Source: Leguminivora glycinivorella (taxonomy: Eukaryota; Arthropoda; Insecta; Lepidoptera; Tortricidae). From it: a stretch of 64,000 nucleotides of DNA. Under the pieces are notes generated by a model that saw only the letters and a list, made by a program, of their open reading frames with translations, was not told the origin of the DNA and did no database searches. Of this stretch, positions 31,216-44,350 are shown piece by piece. The stretch is taken from assembly GCF_023078275.1 (NCBI RefSeq), contig NC_062971.1:20770001-20834000 (forward strand), written 5' to 3'. A program made the translations under genes and the position numbers. Within the stretch, counting starts at the first letter, position 1; each line of letters starts with the position of its first letter.

Positions 31216-33375
31216 CCCTTTCCCTCATTCTAAAAAACACCTAACCACATACCGACTGATGAGCTACCGTACACGCTTGATGAGTTAGACGTATATTCTT
31301 AAAGATTAATAAAATTATTAACATGAGCTAGGTTTCTGTTCATCATTTATCTAATTGACTAAATATCCAAAAAATAGTATAATTTTTTGCATTTAAATTT
31401 TTTGTTTACTTCTACATATACTTTCCTAATAATGTTACATAATAATTATAACAAAAAAGTGCCTTGTAATCAGTTATTTTTGAAAATGTCGGTAAATTTT
31501 TATTCCTGCAACGAAACTATTTCGAGATTCCTGCAACGAATCTATACTAGACTCAATTCTGCGTTTCTTTCCGCACGTATGGTAAGTCTCTACCAAATTT
31601 CCAACAACCTATTTTATTTGGCTTTATTTCAGCAATGTCGATATCAATTTGGATCAAATTTTATGCGCAAATCTGAGTAAAATCATTTCTTTGTTCGAAT
31701 TATGGAATGAAGAAATTTTGCATTGTTGAAAACTTTGGTTGGTAAGTTCTCAAAGTATTGTGGCGCCATATTTTGGTGAAGTTACTTTTCGTATCAGATT
31801 TCTGATTGTTTTATAAGATTTGTTAAGCCTTAACAGCAATAATATAGCTGTTACTACGAACAATGTGATCACCATGTCGATCATTTAGTAGGAACAGCTA
31901 CCTATATGGATAATAATTACTTATGTGATTGCGAAAATAAACTGCATTTTTACATCATTATGTTAGTATACTTACGTTGTGTTAGTTTAGCGATTTATCG
32001 TATCAATTACAATTAAAATACATATATAAAAATAACTAGGTATATTAAAATACGTACATACAATATGTTTCAATAAACTCTAATAAGTAGCCGACAAACA
32101 GCGGATACTTTATGTTAAGATCTCGTTAACACCCTTTGAGTACTGAACCACAAAAAGCTGTAGTGTGTTGTACATTAAGGATACATTTAGCACTCTTATA
32201 TAATACTCGTACACACATGGCTTCAATGTCCACACCGTGTGACGTGTTTTATTAGACAGAGATCTAAAACTACGAAAATATCCTATAATTTTTCTATCCA
32301 GGCTACTAAAATCAAACATTAAAAACCTTCAACTATTTAATTTTGATATTTATTAAATGTCGTTATTTCTTAGTCCTAGCTGTTTTTGGCCTAAGTCCCC
32401 GCCCGCCCGCAGTAGTCACAGGTGACTGACCTATCTATGCTGCGGCCATAATATGTGGCGACACTCGCATATAAGTAAAGCAAAGTAGGAAAATGTGTAT
32501 ATTGAGATTAATAATAGACCTCAAACTCGCTCGTAAACGGTGTTATTACATGTCTGCATACTGATACGTAATGAGCTATTTTACTGCCCTAGGGCGGTAA
32601 AGTGAATACCTGGGTGGGGCCTTCCACGACCTGTCAAAAATTACAAGATGGCGGACGAATGTTCGAAATGTCAGCGTAGGTATTTCAATACATTTAGTTT
32701 AAAATTTGGTTAGTGTTGAAAAACATTGTATATCACGGGCGGATTACAAACTCGAGTTATTAAACCAGCTTCAAACAGCCTCTCGTTCGTAATCCTTCAC
32801 ACAATGTAATATTCCAAACTGGTAATCCTATGACAGTTTTTTGACTGCAGCGCTTGCTAACTAATTTATTCATAAATATTGTTTTAATTTATAGGGTAGC
32901 AATACTTCAGACCATATCATGGTGCTCACTTCCAGTGACATACATCCGACTATCCATCTCCATTGGCCCATTCGTGTCACGTAACGGAACCTATTCGAAG
33001 CGGTACAAAGTACAGCTCTCCTTGTTCACGAGGCACCTAAAGGGTTTTATTTCAGCTCTGGGAAACATGTGAGCACTCAAATGTTTGTTTGTTCAAATAA
33101 AAGGAGAGAAAATGTCAAATTGTTTTTCTTTCGCCGAGAATATGGCATTCAATATTTGAAATAAATACCTAAATGCTTATATACAATACCTTACTAGATC
33201 ATTAGAAATGAAAAGTAAAATAATCGCATCGAAGTGTCGGACTATTGGTGCTCTTACAGACAAAACAATTCTGCAAAACTGTATCGAACTCATGTGTGTT
33301 AACCTCTTTTGAGTTGACCTCAAATAATAAATGTGTAAATGATTTCTTGATTTTTTGATTTTGTGTTTTTGATGT
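31216..33375. other. Mostly unassigned; possible first exon at 32641-32677
   Basis: At 32646 an ATG in the context ACAAGATGG opens a short frame (MADECSKCQ) that runs into GTAGGT at 32675, a fair splice donor. No partner exon was found. The ORF at 32854-33072 is in GC-richer DNA but has no recognisable motif. Confidence 0.25.
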
Positions 33376-33473
33376 GCCTTCTTGAGCTTACCGTGGGCCT
33401 CAGTCAATCTGTGTAAGAATGTCCTATAATATTTATTTATTTATTTTATTTACATTTATTTATTTATTTTATA
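33376..33473 (+). repeat. SINE 3' fragment
   Basis: It begins inside 'gccttcttgagcttaccgtg' and matches the 3' end of the 15047 and 7250 copies through 'gtgtaagaatgtcctataat' and the TTTA tail. Confidence 0.8.
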
Positions 33474-33889
33474 ATATGTTGTAAAAAATAGTTTTCTCAA
33501 GAAAATGATACGTGTTAAGAAACATGTCCTCAGTAAAAGTTGTACAGTTTCCAAATTGACAAATTAAGTTTTCTCTAACAATTTTGTCCATTTTAAACAT
33601 AGTTAGTTATGGAATACGCTGCCTATATTTGAATTGTAAATCGGAATTTTCCCCTAAATTCGGTTTATTCCTGACAAAAGAACTCATCGCTTCCGACTAA
33701 TTGCCCAAATTAATCCAATTCAGTGTCAGATTCAATAAACAAGTGAATTTAGAAATTTGAACTTTTTAGAACTTCTTCTCTTTCAGATTATTTACGATTT
33801 TTAGATCAATAAATAGCATGTATTTTATAAAACAAAATATGGCAAAAAATGCCGGATTAATAATAGTATTTTATGCAACAGGCGTTTAA

Positions 33890-34020
33890 AGGAGGTCAAA
33901 AAAGACGAGTGGCGTTGGGTAACAATTTGAGGCGAAGCCGAAAATTGTTATTGAGACGCCACGAGTATTTTTTGACTCAGTTAAACACCGTTGCATACAA
34001 TACTTTTTCTACGACTATGC
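33890..34020. repeat. Imperfect palindrome, GACGAGTGGCGT arms
   Basis: 'caaaaaagacgagtggcgtt' and 'gacgccacgagtattttttg' pair around 'gaggcgaagccg', with AACAATTT / AAATTGTT inside. The arrangement is like that at 55145-55222 and may belong to the same loosely defined repeat class as 25925. Confidence 0.5.
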
Positions 34021-34509
34021 ACTAGTTTTTAATAGTTTTCTTGAATAACTTTCGTGAAATTCACACTGTTTCCTCTATTTTGACTCAAAGGTTTGCACTG
34101 TCAGCTCGGCTGCCCAAAGCCTTCCCGCGCACGCCCGCAGTGTCGTTATAAGGCGTTGCCATGGTTACAGAGCCAAACAATGCGTTTTCAGTTTTTTCGA
34201 TACTGCGTGCATGCGCGGAAAGCCGGCGGACGCAGGCTTTGGGGAATAGACCTTTATGTAGGGTTTTAAAGATCTGTGCACGACCCTGTAAATGACGAAT
34301 AACAGTTCGGGAGTAGAAAAAACGAGTTAAAACATTACAATGATGTAACTAACGGCAACATGTGTGTCGGCCAACGTATACGATTAACTTCCGTTTTAGT
34401 GATTAAAATTTAAGTTGAACTCGTGTCAGTTTAAATCAACATACTAATAAACTGAAGACAATCATCATTATCACAGATCAGGAGTGTGTTTATTTATTAT
34501 TGAATGACA
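34021..34509. other. Unassigned
   Basis: Includes a GC-richer patch at 34100-34240 without coding signal. Confidence 0.3.
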
Positions 34510-34745
34510 AAAATAAATATAAATATTGGGGGACACCTTACACAGATCAACTTAGCCCCAAACTAAGCAAAGCTTGTACTATGGGTGCTAAGCGACGATA
34601 TACATACTTATATACATAGAAAACATCCATGACTCAGGAACAAATATCTGTGCTCATCACACAAATAAATGCCCTTACTGGGATTCGAACCTGGGACCGC
34701 GGCTCAGCAGGCAGGGTCACTACCGACTGAGCCAGACCGGTCGTC
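34510..34745 (-). repeat. tRNA-derived SINE, variant tail, minus strand
   Basis: On the minus strand it starts GACGACCGGTCTGGCTCAGT with B box GGTTCGAATCCCAG and the same body as the reference copy. The 3' part differs: 'cttagtttggggctaagttg' and 'gtgtaaggtgtcccccaata' replace the usual tail. This indicates a second SINE subfamily with another 3' module. It lies just beyond the 3' UTR of the LINE piece on the same strand. Confidence 0.85.
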
Positions 34746-34769
34746 TAAAATGTTCTCAAAGAAAATGAA

Positions 34770-35160
34770 ATGCTTCTTTTACGAAAATAATATAATATAA
34801 TATAATAATTTAAGTATATTTACATAATTATATAAGAAACTAAGACTAAACCTTAAAAGCTAGCTAATGTCTAAAATAGGCCCTTGAGGCATTGTACCAA
34901 GGATACTGGCGACATTTCCTCGCTGTATCGCAATGCTGATACGTTGTGCGAGGAAGTCGCCAGCTCTTCGGTCACCAGTTACCTCAACCAGACGCTTCGC
35001 GATTTCTGTGAACAACTTGTTCGCGCTGGGGCCCCATGGACCTAGAGTTTCTACACCAAAGGGTACAAAAAGGTATTCTTTGCCAAGACTTTTGTATTTA
35101 TTACGTAATTCTTTTACTATGTAAATGTGATTTTCTGTATCCTCAGACGTCACATTCCAA
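34770..35160 (-). pseudogene. LINE 3' fragment, KRPDG family, copy 4
   Basis: On the minus strand about 95 codons end at 34860: KEYLFVPFGVETLGPWGPSA, then LVEVTGDRRAGDFLAQR and QRGNVASILGTMPQGP. These are the last conserved blocks of the module, in an uninterrupted frame. The 3' UTR (34770-34859) shares 'gtttagtcttagtttctta' with copy 5 near 52375, so copies 4 and 5 belong to one subfamily. Everything upstream of the GVETLGPWGP block is missing, as expected from 5' truncation. Confidence 0.8.
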
Positions 35161-36361
35161 ATCTTAGAGGGAGAATGAAACCAATATTAAGTGCCGAAAA
35201 TACCTCGCCTCATTTCTTTAACAAATACCCAAGTTTTCTTCAAGTGCCTTCCTGAAAGGATGTCCTAACTTACGTAGAATCAGTATATTAAATAATATTT
35301 TCTTTAACTTTGTTGGTTCTGGGTTCTTAATACGTAATTAAAAATATTTGACTACCAAATTTTTAGCATTCTTGATTTATTGAAATATGGCATAAAAATG
35401 TGGTATGTTAAAAATGTATATTTAAGTATATCCCGGTCATACTATAGACGTCATAATTAAACGACGCAACGGAGCCACGCTGTGACGTCTTCGCCCAAAT
35501 CAATTGTTTAATTTTATGTTTATTGTTCTCTTTATTTTCTCTCTTACTGTAATGTCATGTAAACATGTTTTTTTTTTTTCTAATAAATAAATAAATAATG
35601 AGGAAAAGCAAGCCACTAAACTTGGAAATTATACTAAATTTACTTACCTACTTATGTTTCGGTTAGTTCTAACAAAACTGGCGCCATAATGTAAGAAAAA
35701 AAAATGTTTAAATCGGTAGAACATTTAGTAATTATGCAATAATAAGTATCGCACATACAGAAAGTAAGCTGGTGGTAGACTCAGTAAAATTTCGTATAAA
35801 GTAAAAGATATTTTAAATGACTTTTCACCTTACGAACCGCAAAACTAAAATGGCAGAGAAAATCGCTTAAACTCCCCACTATAATGTAACGTCATAACAA
35901 TTTATGTCACGGCTGAGCTTCCCCTATAGTTCACACCCAAGTACGATATGAGATATGCCGCTTTCAGAGCAATGCTATCAGGAAAGGGGCGTCACCTTTA
36001 AAAATATGAACGTCGTTTATGTAAGGCTCACTCTGCTGAAGTAAGCGAAATTAGGGATTCTGAGTTGCATTAAAATAAATGATTATTTGCGTACTAGGTA
36101 TTAAATACTCGTTTAAACTAAAAAGTAATGTACTTGTACGTGCCTTTTAAATCAAATAATAGTAAAAGTTCACTAAAACAAGGCATCCCTTAAAATGAAA
36201 TAATACATAAATAGAAATAAGATATGTGAAAAATTGTTAATTTAATGCATACTGTCCTAATTTAATGCATTACGAACATTACACAACAGTCAGACACATA
36301 TATTGATTTAAACTAACACGATCTTCACTCATATTATTAAATTAAAATCCAGTGATTAGCA
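35161..36361. other. AT-rich stretch, no recognised feature
   Basis: Contains a T-run and AATA microsatellite at 35569-35599. No coding signal. Confidence 0.3.
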
Positions 36362-36612
36362 AGTGTAAACGTGAGAAAACTTCCCGTCCCATACCATCGG
36401 ATGTCGTGAGTGTTGTATGTAGGCAGAGTGGCAACCCTAGCGTAAAAGTGACTGATGACAATCAAGTGCGGGTAGTTCGAAAAACTCGTACAGCTAGAAG
36501 ATGTTGATACAACTCACAGCCAGTCTACCCATGACCACGGACGTAATGTCATGTCCGAAACGTCGGGTTAAATATAAAACGTAAGGTTTACGCGATTAAG
36601 TCCCGTTTTAAT
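36362..36612 (+). repeat. Dispersed repeat, CGCGATTAAGTCCCG type, copy 2
   Basis: It ends with 'aatgtcatgtccgaaacgtc', 'gggttaaatataaaacgt', 'cgcgattaagtcccgtttta' and 'aatttaataatatg'. Inverted relative to the copy at 30957-31215, about 5.4 kb away. Confidence 0.65.
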
Positions 36613-38589
36613 TTAATAATATGAGTCAGACACATATCTTATTTTTAGGAGTAATTTTTGATCACCATTCAAAGATAAACCCCTGCTTATGAATTTACTC
36701 GTACTTAATAGGGTACAAAGTATTTTTACCCAAAAGTATCTGCCGGTATTTTTATTCCGCACTAGTAGGTATCCGAAATACGTGAGACTTTTGCATAATT
36801 CCGGCGCGCATTATCCGGCCTTTAGCAGGCTGGGGTGTCGGTTTGGAAAGGCGCCATGTCCTGTAATACTCGTAAGGTAAAGTACCTTATCCCAAGACAT
36901 GACGCTAGCGACGTATATTCTTAAAATATCTACTTGATTTTATAAAGTGCCACTCCTCATAATTCGAGTACGAGCTTTATCTAAAAAACAAAAACGTAAG
37001 TAGCATGCGATGTATTTCATAAAGCGTATAACCTAATACCTAGGTAAGTATATTAGATAGAGGGTTGGTTGGTTTTTGGTAACACGATGATATTTAGATT
37101 TTTTTTATTTAAATACGTATTTTTGCTAGAGATTACCTAACACGAAAGAGGAACGTAAGTTTTAACACACGTGTAGGTACGTGTAATATTTAGGTACAAA
37201 GATTTTTTATTATTTTATAATGAATTACGTCCGGACGTACTATTTATCAATAAGCAAAATTTTGCTGGATGAATACAATTTTGTTATGGACTGCGCTATG
37301 ACTACTGTCATTTCGAATTCAACAAAAAAAAATTGAAAAGGTAACATAAATTATATCGTCATTATCGTCATTCTTGATCAGTCAATAATCTCAGACTCAT
37401 CAAATCAGCAAAGTGGTGTTAATACATCATAATTTCTACCTATGCTTATGCCCGTACTGCGCCTGTACGAATACATCTACTAATATTTCTGATAATTTGA
37501 CAGTCTACGCTTATTTGAAAAGTGACAGTAGCTTTAGCATAAAAGCTTGTCATACACATTGTTCAAAATTCATGTGAAAATGTCTTGTTCCGTTGTAAAA
37601 TACGTAACTATGGCGATAAAGTGCGATTTCGCAAGTCACGGCACATTAGGAGCATATTAGACTTCCGGGAAAAGGCATACTCACTTGCACAAAGATGAAT
37701 AACTTTACGTCAGCTATTTTATATGGTGTTCAGTCTTAACTACGTTATAACAGCAATTTCATTCCAAGTTACTCGTTAATCCTAAACTTAAAAATCAAAA
37801 TCATGAAAAGAGTGTTCAGGTTTTCCATGTAGGTTTGCAATAATTGCAATGCACAAACACCCCTTGAGTAACCGGCGTGCATGGTCTATGGTTACCGCCT
37901 ACTTTAAGCGGACTATATTTACCACTTGCATCTAAAGAAGTATAAAGAATCATTATACTTGTATCGTTTTGGCTTTAGGAGATATTTAGGACGTACATAA
38001 TTAAGCTACCTAGTTAAATACCGACTCGGACAAACATACATAAGGTAACTGTCAACATAATTATTTAGGGTCGTCGTACTTTCTAAAGATCATACATATA
38101 CTTATCCTTATAGATAGTAAGAGGACAAAGGTCACTACGGGACATAAAACGCCGCCACTAACTTTTGCCTAACTTTATGAGGTGCAGTAATTTTATTTAC
38201 TACCCGTATATTCTGGGTCTCTTTTATTTTACTTGATACAAATTGTTGAAGCTTAGATAGTAAAGAAGCTAGTTTATTTCCAGCAAAAACTGTACTCTTT
38301 TAAAACACTGGCAGTTTTTTATTGAGGTTTCTAGGTATCGTATGTATAACTTCAAGTTTAGAATAGAATATATTAGGTACTTCACTAGTCTATTAGACCA
38401 AAATTATTGTATTTCTAGTGCGTAGATAAGATACCTTATAAGAGAGATTAGACAGGTTTCCCTTATGGTGACGAGTTATGAATTTCTCTATAGGTACCCT
38501 TCCCTCCCAGGTATCATAGAAGTCGACTGTGGGATATGGGTTTAATTATGGTGTGGAAAAACTGGAACCTTAAACGAATTATGTCATTT
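36613..38589. other. Unassigned AT-rich DNA; repeat trace at 38515-38550
   Basis: 'gtcgactgtgggatatgggt' matches the repeat of 30468. The ORF at 36689-36880 has no motif. No other feature seen in about 2 kb. Confidence 0.3.
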
Positions 38590-39108
38590 TTTAACCGCCG
38601 CCCCAAATCACAAGCAAGGTGGTTCTCAATTCGTCTGTATGTTTTTTTTAATGTTTGTTCCACGATATCTCCGTCGTTACTGGACCGATTTTGAATTTTT
38701 TTTTGAGTGAATGTAAATGCATACAGATTGGTCTCATTTTTATCAAAACCTAGTTCTGATGATGGGATCCTGGAGAAATTGAGGGAACTCCTCAAATCTG
38801 AAAGGCATACATATGGTGATTTTTGTGTTTTTAAAGGAACAGCATGCATTTACGTACGGAACAGTGACATTTGGTGCAATGGAACTGCTGATGATGGTCT
38901 GAACGGAACTCCTCAAATCTGAACGGCACACTTATAGTGACTTTTGTATTTTTATAAGAACAGCATGCACTTACGTCCAGAACAGTGACATTTGGTGCAG
39001 TGGAACTTCTGATGATGATCAGAACGGAACTCCTCAAATTTGAACGGCACACTTATAGTGGCTTTCGTATTTTTATAAGAACAGCATGCATTTAAGTTCA
39101 AAACAGTC
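38590..39108. repeat. CCGACTTC-type repeat with 121-bp tandem units, cut by a LINE
   Basis: 'gtggttctcaattcgtctgt' and 'cgatatctccg' match the 12630 repeat. From about 38740 a unit is repeated: AACTCCTCAAAT starts at 38786 (as AACTCC..), 38907 and 39028, a constant period of 121 bp. Each unit contains 'agaacagcatgca' and 'acagtgacatttggtgcagt'. The third unit stops at about 39108 where the LINE begins. A similar sequence resumes at 40550-40625. The small ORFs across the array arise from the repetition. Confidence 0.8.
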
Positions 39109-40058
39109 ACATCACCAGGGGCGTCCCCCAAGGATCCATCTTAGGGCCGATTCTTTTCATTTTATACAGTGCGGACATAATAAGGCACATCAACAATTGT
39201 AAATATCACTTATATGCGGACGACTTACAAATGTACATTTCGTTTAAGCCTGAACATACTAGCATAGCTGTATCAAAATTAAATCAAGACCTAAATAGTG
39301 TTGCAAACTGGTCTAAGACAAATTGCTTGGTTCTGAATCCCTTGAAATCAAAATTCTTAGTATTAGGTACGAAACAGCAAGTGGCAAGTACAATAATGCA
39401 CAACCCACAGGTCCGTACCCTGGATGAAAGCATTTCTCGTGTGTCAGAAGCCAGAAACCTGGGAGTAATTATGGACGAGAGACTGCAATTTGAAAATCAC
39501 GTTCTAGAAACTGTTCGTAACTGTTTCTACCGTCTCAAAGTCCTGTATAATATTCGAAACTATTTAAGTGTAGACATGCGAATAAAGCTCTGTGATACCC
39601 TCGTATTGTCCAAATTAAACTACGCTGACACTGTAATTGGAAACTGCTTGTTATCCCGTACAAAAATCCAACTACAGAGGCTTCAAAATGCCTGTGCCAG
39701 ATTCTGCTTTCCGATTCCACCAAGAACACACGTGACACCGTTTTTGAATAGTGGGAATATGCTCAAGATGGAGGCCCGTAGAAAACTACATTTTGCTTCA
39801 TTGTTGTTCGGGATCATAGTTACCAAACAGCCATCTTACCTTTACGAAAAACTAACTTTTTCCAGTAAACATGTAAGGCACGCCTCCCGCCTAATCTGTC
39901 CAAGACATAGGTCGGCTAGTTTCCGTGGCAGCTTCCGTTACGCAGCCACGCGCTGCTGGAACAATCTCCCTCCACCAATCAGAAATGCCAGTTCCTTATA
40001 CGTTTTCAAATGTAAGCTAAAACTGCACTTACTCAAGGAACAAGCTGACTCGGCCTAG
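39109..40058 (+). pseudogene. Reverse transcriptase fragment with intact YADD
   Basis: Without needing a start codon the frame reads ITRGVPQGSILGPILFILYS, then HLYADDLQMYISF with an intact YADD active site at about 39217-39228. It goes on through VANWSKTNCLVLNPLKSKF, ARNLGVIMDERLQFENHV and the C-terminal region (RCWNNLPPPIR) to TAG at 40056-40058. The frame has no internal stop, so the insertion is fairly young. The N-terminal RT half and the endonuclease are missing; the copy is not self-sufficient. It is a different lineage from the LINEs at 5525, 9664 and 28690. Confidence 0.85.
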
Positions 40059-40490
40059 CCGACCGACCTGTATCTACATAATATATCTTCGCCACCAGTT
40101 TTTGTAACTCCTTAGTTTTAGAGTGTATGTATATATTATATTATTTAACTATATATGTATTTATTAGTAATAATATATATATAAATATGTATATATATCA
40201 GTTTTCATACAACTATCAGCTGTTCATTATAATGTATACTGTTTCTGTTTTGCTCTCCTTTTTACGTTTTGTGTTGTTATGTGTTTGTTCTAAGTGTCAC
40301 TGGGTACACTGAAAATCAGCGTCGTAACACTATCAATGTGCCGCGACAAATGCTGAGTGTTATCCTTTTCCGAAACCACCCTCAGCACTGTAACTTCATT
40401 CATTTTCCTAGATTTAAGCCTACTTTGATGTTGTTGTAAATGTGTTTCGAATAAAGTCTCATTCATTCATTCATTCATTCATTTATTTAT
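39109..40490 (+). mobile_element. 5'-truncated LINE, Jockey/CR1/L2 type, with ATTC tail
   Basis: RT frame from about 39109 to 40058, then a 3' UTR ending in tandem ATTC (about 40458-40482). Short tandem repeats instead of poly(A) at the 3' end are usual in CR1/L2-related LINEs. The copy interrupts the 121-bp tandem array. Confidence 0.8.
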
Positions 40491-43400
40491 TTGTTCTCTT
40501 TGTTATGCTTACATATTGATTTTTCAAATTTTGTCAAGCTTGATTTCTTATAATCGGATATCGGATTCATGAGGAATTGCGGAAACTCTTCAAACCTTAA
40601 CGGTATACGTATATTCATTTGTGTTGCCATCAAATAATCAAAGATTTACATTAAAAGCAGTTTTAAAAAATCACATTTCTACATAACCTAACATTCGGGA
40701 GTACCTTTCACCAGAACCCCAAAAGTGGCGGTTTATTTTTCTTAAAAAATATTTTAAACCTACCCTTTGCAATGCGTTGCTTGACTTTTTGACATCTATC
40801 AATAAGGATAGTTAGATTATGTCCCATAATGACATGTCATCACCGCCATCAAAAAATAATGAGATGATTACTTTTTTATGGTACTAACTCTGAAACTAGG
40901 CGAAAACCAGGAAAGTTTACATGACAGTTTACTATTGAAAAGTGGTCAGAAATAAGCTGTAAAAATTATTTGTTGTTACAGCGTGTATGAATCACCTACT
41001 GACTCAATCACATTTCTAACCTTTAGCAGAGATAAGTACAACGCTTGGCACACAGCCAAAGATGTACCTCGCGTGTAATTAAACGCATTTTTGGTCGCTA
41101 TAAAAGTCTAGTATTAAAATGAGCGCGTGAAATCATTGGCCAATGTATTGGATCGTATTCAAAAGGCACTGCGGATATTTTTTAACCACGTTATTCGGTA
41201 AGCACGTGATTGACAGGCCGCCCTAGGTGTGCGTCACATATTGCTTATTTGACAGCTGGTAGCCCCCAAATAATATGAAGGTGTCATCACAGAAATGTTC
41301 ATACATATTCGCTACACATAGGGCGTTCGCTTAATTTACATTTTCTCCTCAACCAACTTCGATCATAGGAATAAATAACAAAGATGCCGATTTTGTCACA
41401 AATATTTTAGATTTAGCGTGTTTTAATAAAAGTATCTACATAACTATCGCGTTTTAATAACAGAAATTTACTGGCGTGTGTAATGTTGTGCATTATATAA
41501 GATAAGATTGACAAGGGTAAGAATTGATATAAGTCAAAGACCAACATTATTCCAAACACAATTCCGGGTAATAGGGTGTTAAGTGACTAGGCAGAAGTTA
41601 AAACAATTTAAACCTCGATTCAAAGTTTACTACTTATTACATGTGGCAGATTTTTTTTTATGTATACGTAGAATATAACTATTTTAATGTATAATCGGCC
41701 AAGTTCGAGTCAGACTCGCCCATCGAGGGTTCCGTATAAATGTAACTTACCTATATTTATGAATAAAAAAATAGCACTGTAGTACGACGATTTTATTTAC
41801 CTAACCTTATACCCACTTTTTTCGGCATGAACGGATGAACATCTAAGAGATCCTATAAAAGAAAACCTTTACCCCGTTTTTCTTTTATACACAGCAGCTT
41901 TAAATTTCATGATATTTCATAATCTCAACAGTAAATATACTGCATTCAAACATAAAAAGCTCTCATAGGCTGACAATTTACTGTTAATTAAGCATGTGTT
42001 TGCCCACGCGAGCGAAACAATGTTGACAAACGATTTCATCTCATTAAAAATATCTTATGATTTTCAGTTTTTTAAAGTCATTTAAAATAAGTGATTTACA
42101 CCTCATTCATTTCAGATTAATTTCTTACAGATAGTTATTAAATATAAAAATATACAGGGTTTTTTTACGCCGTCCAACATTGGGATAGGAAGACATGACA
42201 TGACATAGAATTGTACTACAATATTTTATAAATAATCAGCTTTATATATATAATGCTACTGAAAGTCATCACTCAGTCCTCACGTTTTGATAAAGTTAAA
42301 AATGTAAATATCTTAAGATTTGTAGCACCACAGACACTCGAAAGTACTTCAACATTTAGTAAAAAATTTTTACTAAATATCCACCATCTAATATTTTATA
42401 TTCGTTGTCTGGTTTTAAAGATATTCAGACATAACTTTTCTCCTACAAATGTATCATGTAGGGTGACCACACTATGAAACTATGTGTAAAAAATTAAATA
42501 CGTAACTAGGTGATCTAAAATTTATAGAGGTAGGTTGGCATATTTTTTACTAAATGTTAGTATATAAATATTATATGTTAAATGAATACATTCACTGTTT
42601 TCGTTGGTAGTTTGTGAGAACTGAGTGAGCACATGTTAATGACTGTATCTTTTGATTTATCTTTTTACAAATTCAGAGATTCGTTTTACAATTGTTTTAG
42701 AACTTTTACTAAATGATCAGCATATTTTATTTTATTTTCGTAAGGTGCTCACTCAATCCACACGCACACAAATTTATGTTCATTTAATTTTGGCTGCCAC
42801 GTGACAGGCTTAGCCTAGTGTGGGACCACAGGAAAAATAATGTACCATTGTAATAATTTCTTATTAATGATAAACTATTCTTATATATTTCTTATTCTTA
42901 TATATTTTTTTGTAGTCAAAATCTAGAAGAGTACTACGAAAACGTGCGCGTGATACTCGCTGATTAGCAAAGTACTTAATCTTCAAAATTTTGAAAACCA
43001 TGGATTTCCTTGCATTATCGACTGATTTCATCGATAAAATTATATTTATTTTCCGCGGAGAAATAATAAATAAAATGGCAGTTGGCAACCATAGTTTAAA
43101 ATTACAAAATTGGAATAACTTTGTTTAGTGATTAATCCTAAATGGTTACTTGTTTTATCCATTACGCACCAATTTCATCCTCAGAGACAGCTGTCGGCGA
43201 GAAGTAGGTACGAGTAACGGTGGCTCATTATTTTTCCGCTACATTATTCATCGTGTCTCAGGGAAGGATACTGGGATAATACTCTTGAGGCAACGCACAA
43301 TATCGTAGTAAGGTAGCTGCTGGTAACCCAAATGGCATATCTCGAGATTGTCTTTGTCTCCAGTAATTGATTGAGTTTCATAAATTATGAAGGCTATTTC

Positions 43401-44253
43401 TCCTGAGAACATGAAATCTGTTTGTATTTGGGTGCTCCGTGATTTTATTGGAAATAACTAGTCATTTTATATAGTAAGTAGACACTGTGCCTATTTTTTT
43501 ACAAGTATTTTATAAAATAGTAAAATATAATACTTAGCACAAATAATATCGTAAATATATTTCAATATAGTTAATTGTTGCAATTATTGAAAAATTATAT
43601 TACTTACTCCCGTTTTCTAAAATTACTTAGTTTATTTGAATATGATTACGTCGACACAATAATTAATAAAATTCATAGGAATTCCGAGAAAATACGATGG
43701 AAGACAATTATGCACGATTATGTCAGGGCTAATCGCACGATTAATAACATTAAAAATATATAAAAGTTCTAAAAGAAAATAAATTCGGTCATCGCACCCT
43801 TAGGGAAAGGCATCGTCGACACTTTGTAACAAATTTAAAATAAAAAGAATATGCACCTTTGGAGCATGCATAAACAAAATTACAAATTTCAAATTTTATG
43901 TTTTATTTTTAACAAGGACGACGACGAGCTAACATGTAACATGCACATATACATAAAAAAATCGATATAAATTCTTTTCGGTTTTTGTTTTCCAAAACAA
44001 AATATCTTTTTTGAAGATGTTCATATGTAACAGGTTGTACCTTTTATTATCTTTAGGGAATTTACGTTTACAAAGAAAAACGAAATAATGAGGTTGGTTC
44101 CTCTAGGTACAAACGGCTTAAATGAAACCTTAGAAGGTTTATTTCATTTTCCCGTGGTTATTTTTAAAGAAAAGCTCCTAGAAATAGAAAAAAGGTAAAA
44201 TAAATACCCATTGGTCGTTAAAATTACTTAGTTCAGATTTACAATGAAAGTTC
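40491..44253. other. Long stretch with little to recognise
   Basis: About 40550-40625 resembles the 38740 repeat. 41693-41750 ('ggccaagttcgagtcagact', 'cgagggttccgta') matches a common lepidopteran repeat end. The ORFs at 42253-42477, 42864-43088 and 43575-43763 are AT-driven and have no motif. Otherwise nothing is seen. Confidence 0.35.
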
Positions 44254-44350
44254 GTACAATCGACTACAAAGAGATGTATCCACTTTTTCACCTTATTACA
44301 ATGCAATAAGGTGAAAAAGTGGATATACATCTCTTTGTAGTCGACTGTAC
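44254..44350. repeat. Near-perfect 37/39-nt-arm hairpin
   Basis: The arms 44261-44297 and 44305-44343 pair completely except for a 2-nt AT insertion in the right arm, with a 7-nt loop; GTACA/TGTAC extend it outward. The arm begins CGACTACAAAGAGATGTATC. It could be a tiny fold-back element, a recent inverted duplication or a small-RNA hairpin. No second copy in the window. Confidence 0.8.

Noticed and set aside
32641..32677. Start of a new gene (MADECSKCQ then GTAGGT)
   Set aside because: Nine codons and a donor-like site are not enough; no second exon or promoter was found. Kept only as a remark.
36689..36880. 63-codon ORF
   Set aside because: No start context, motif or relative in the window.
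39535..39738. Minus-strand ORF inside the Jockey/CR1-type LINE
   Set aside because: Antisense to the RT frame and without motif.
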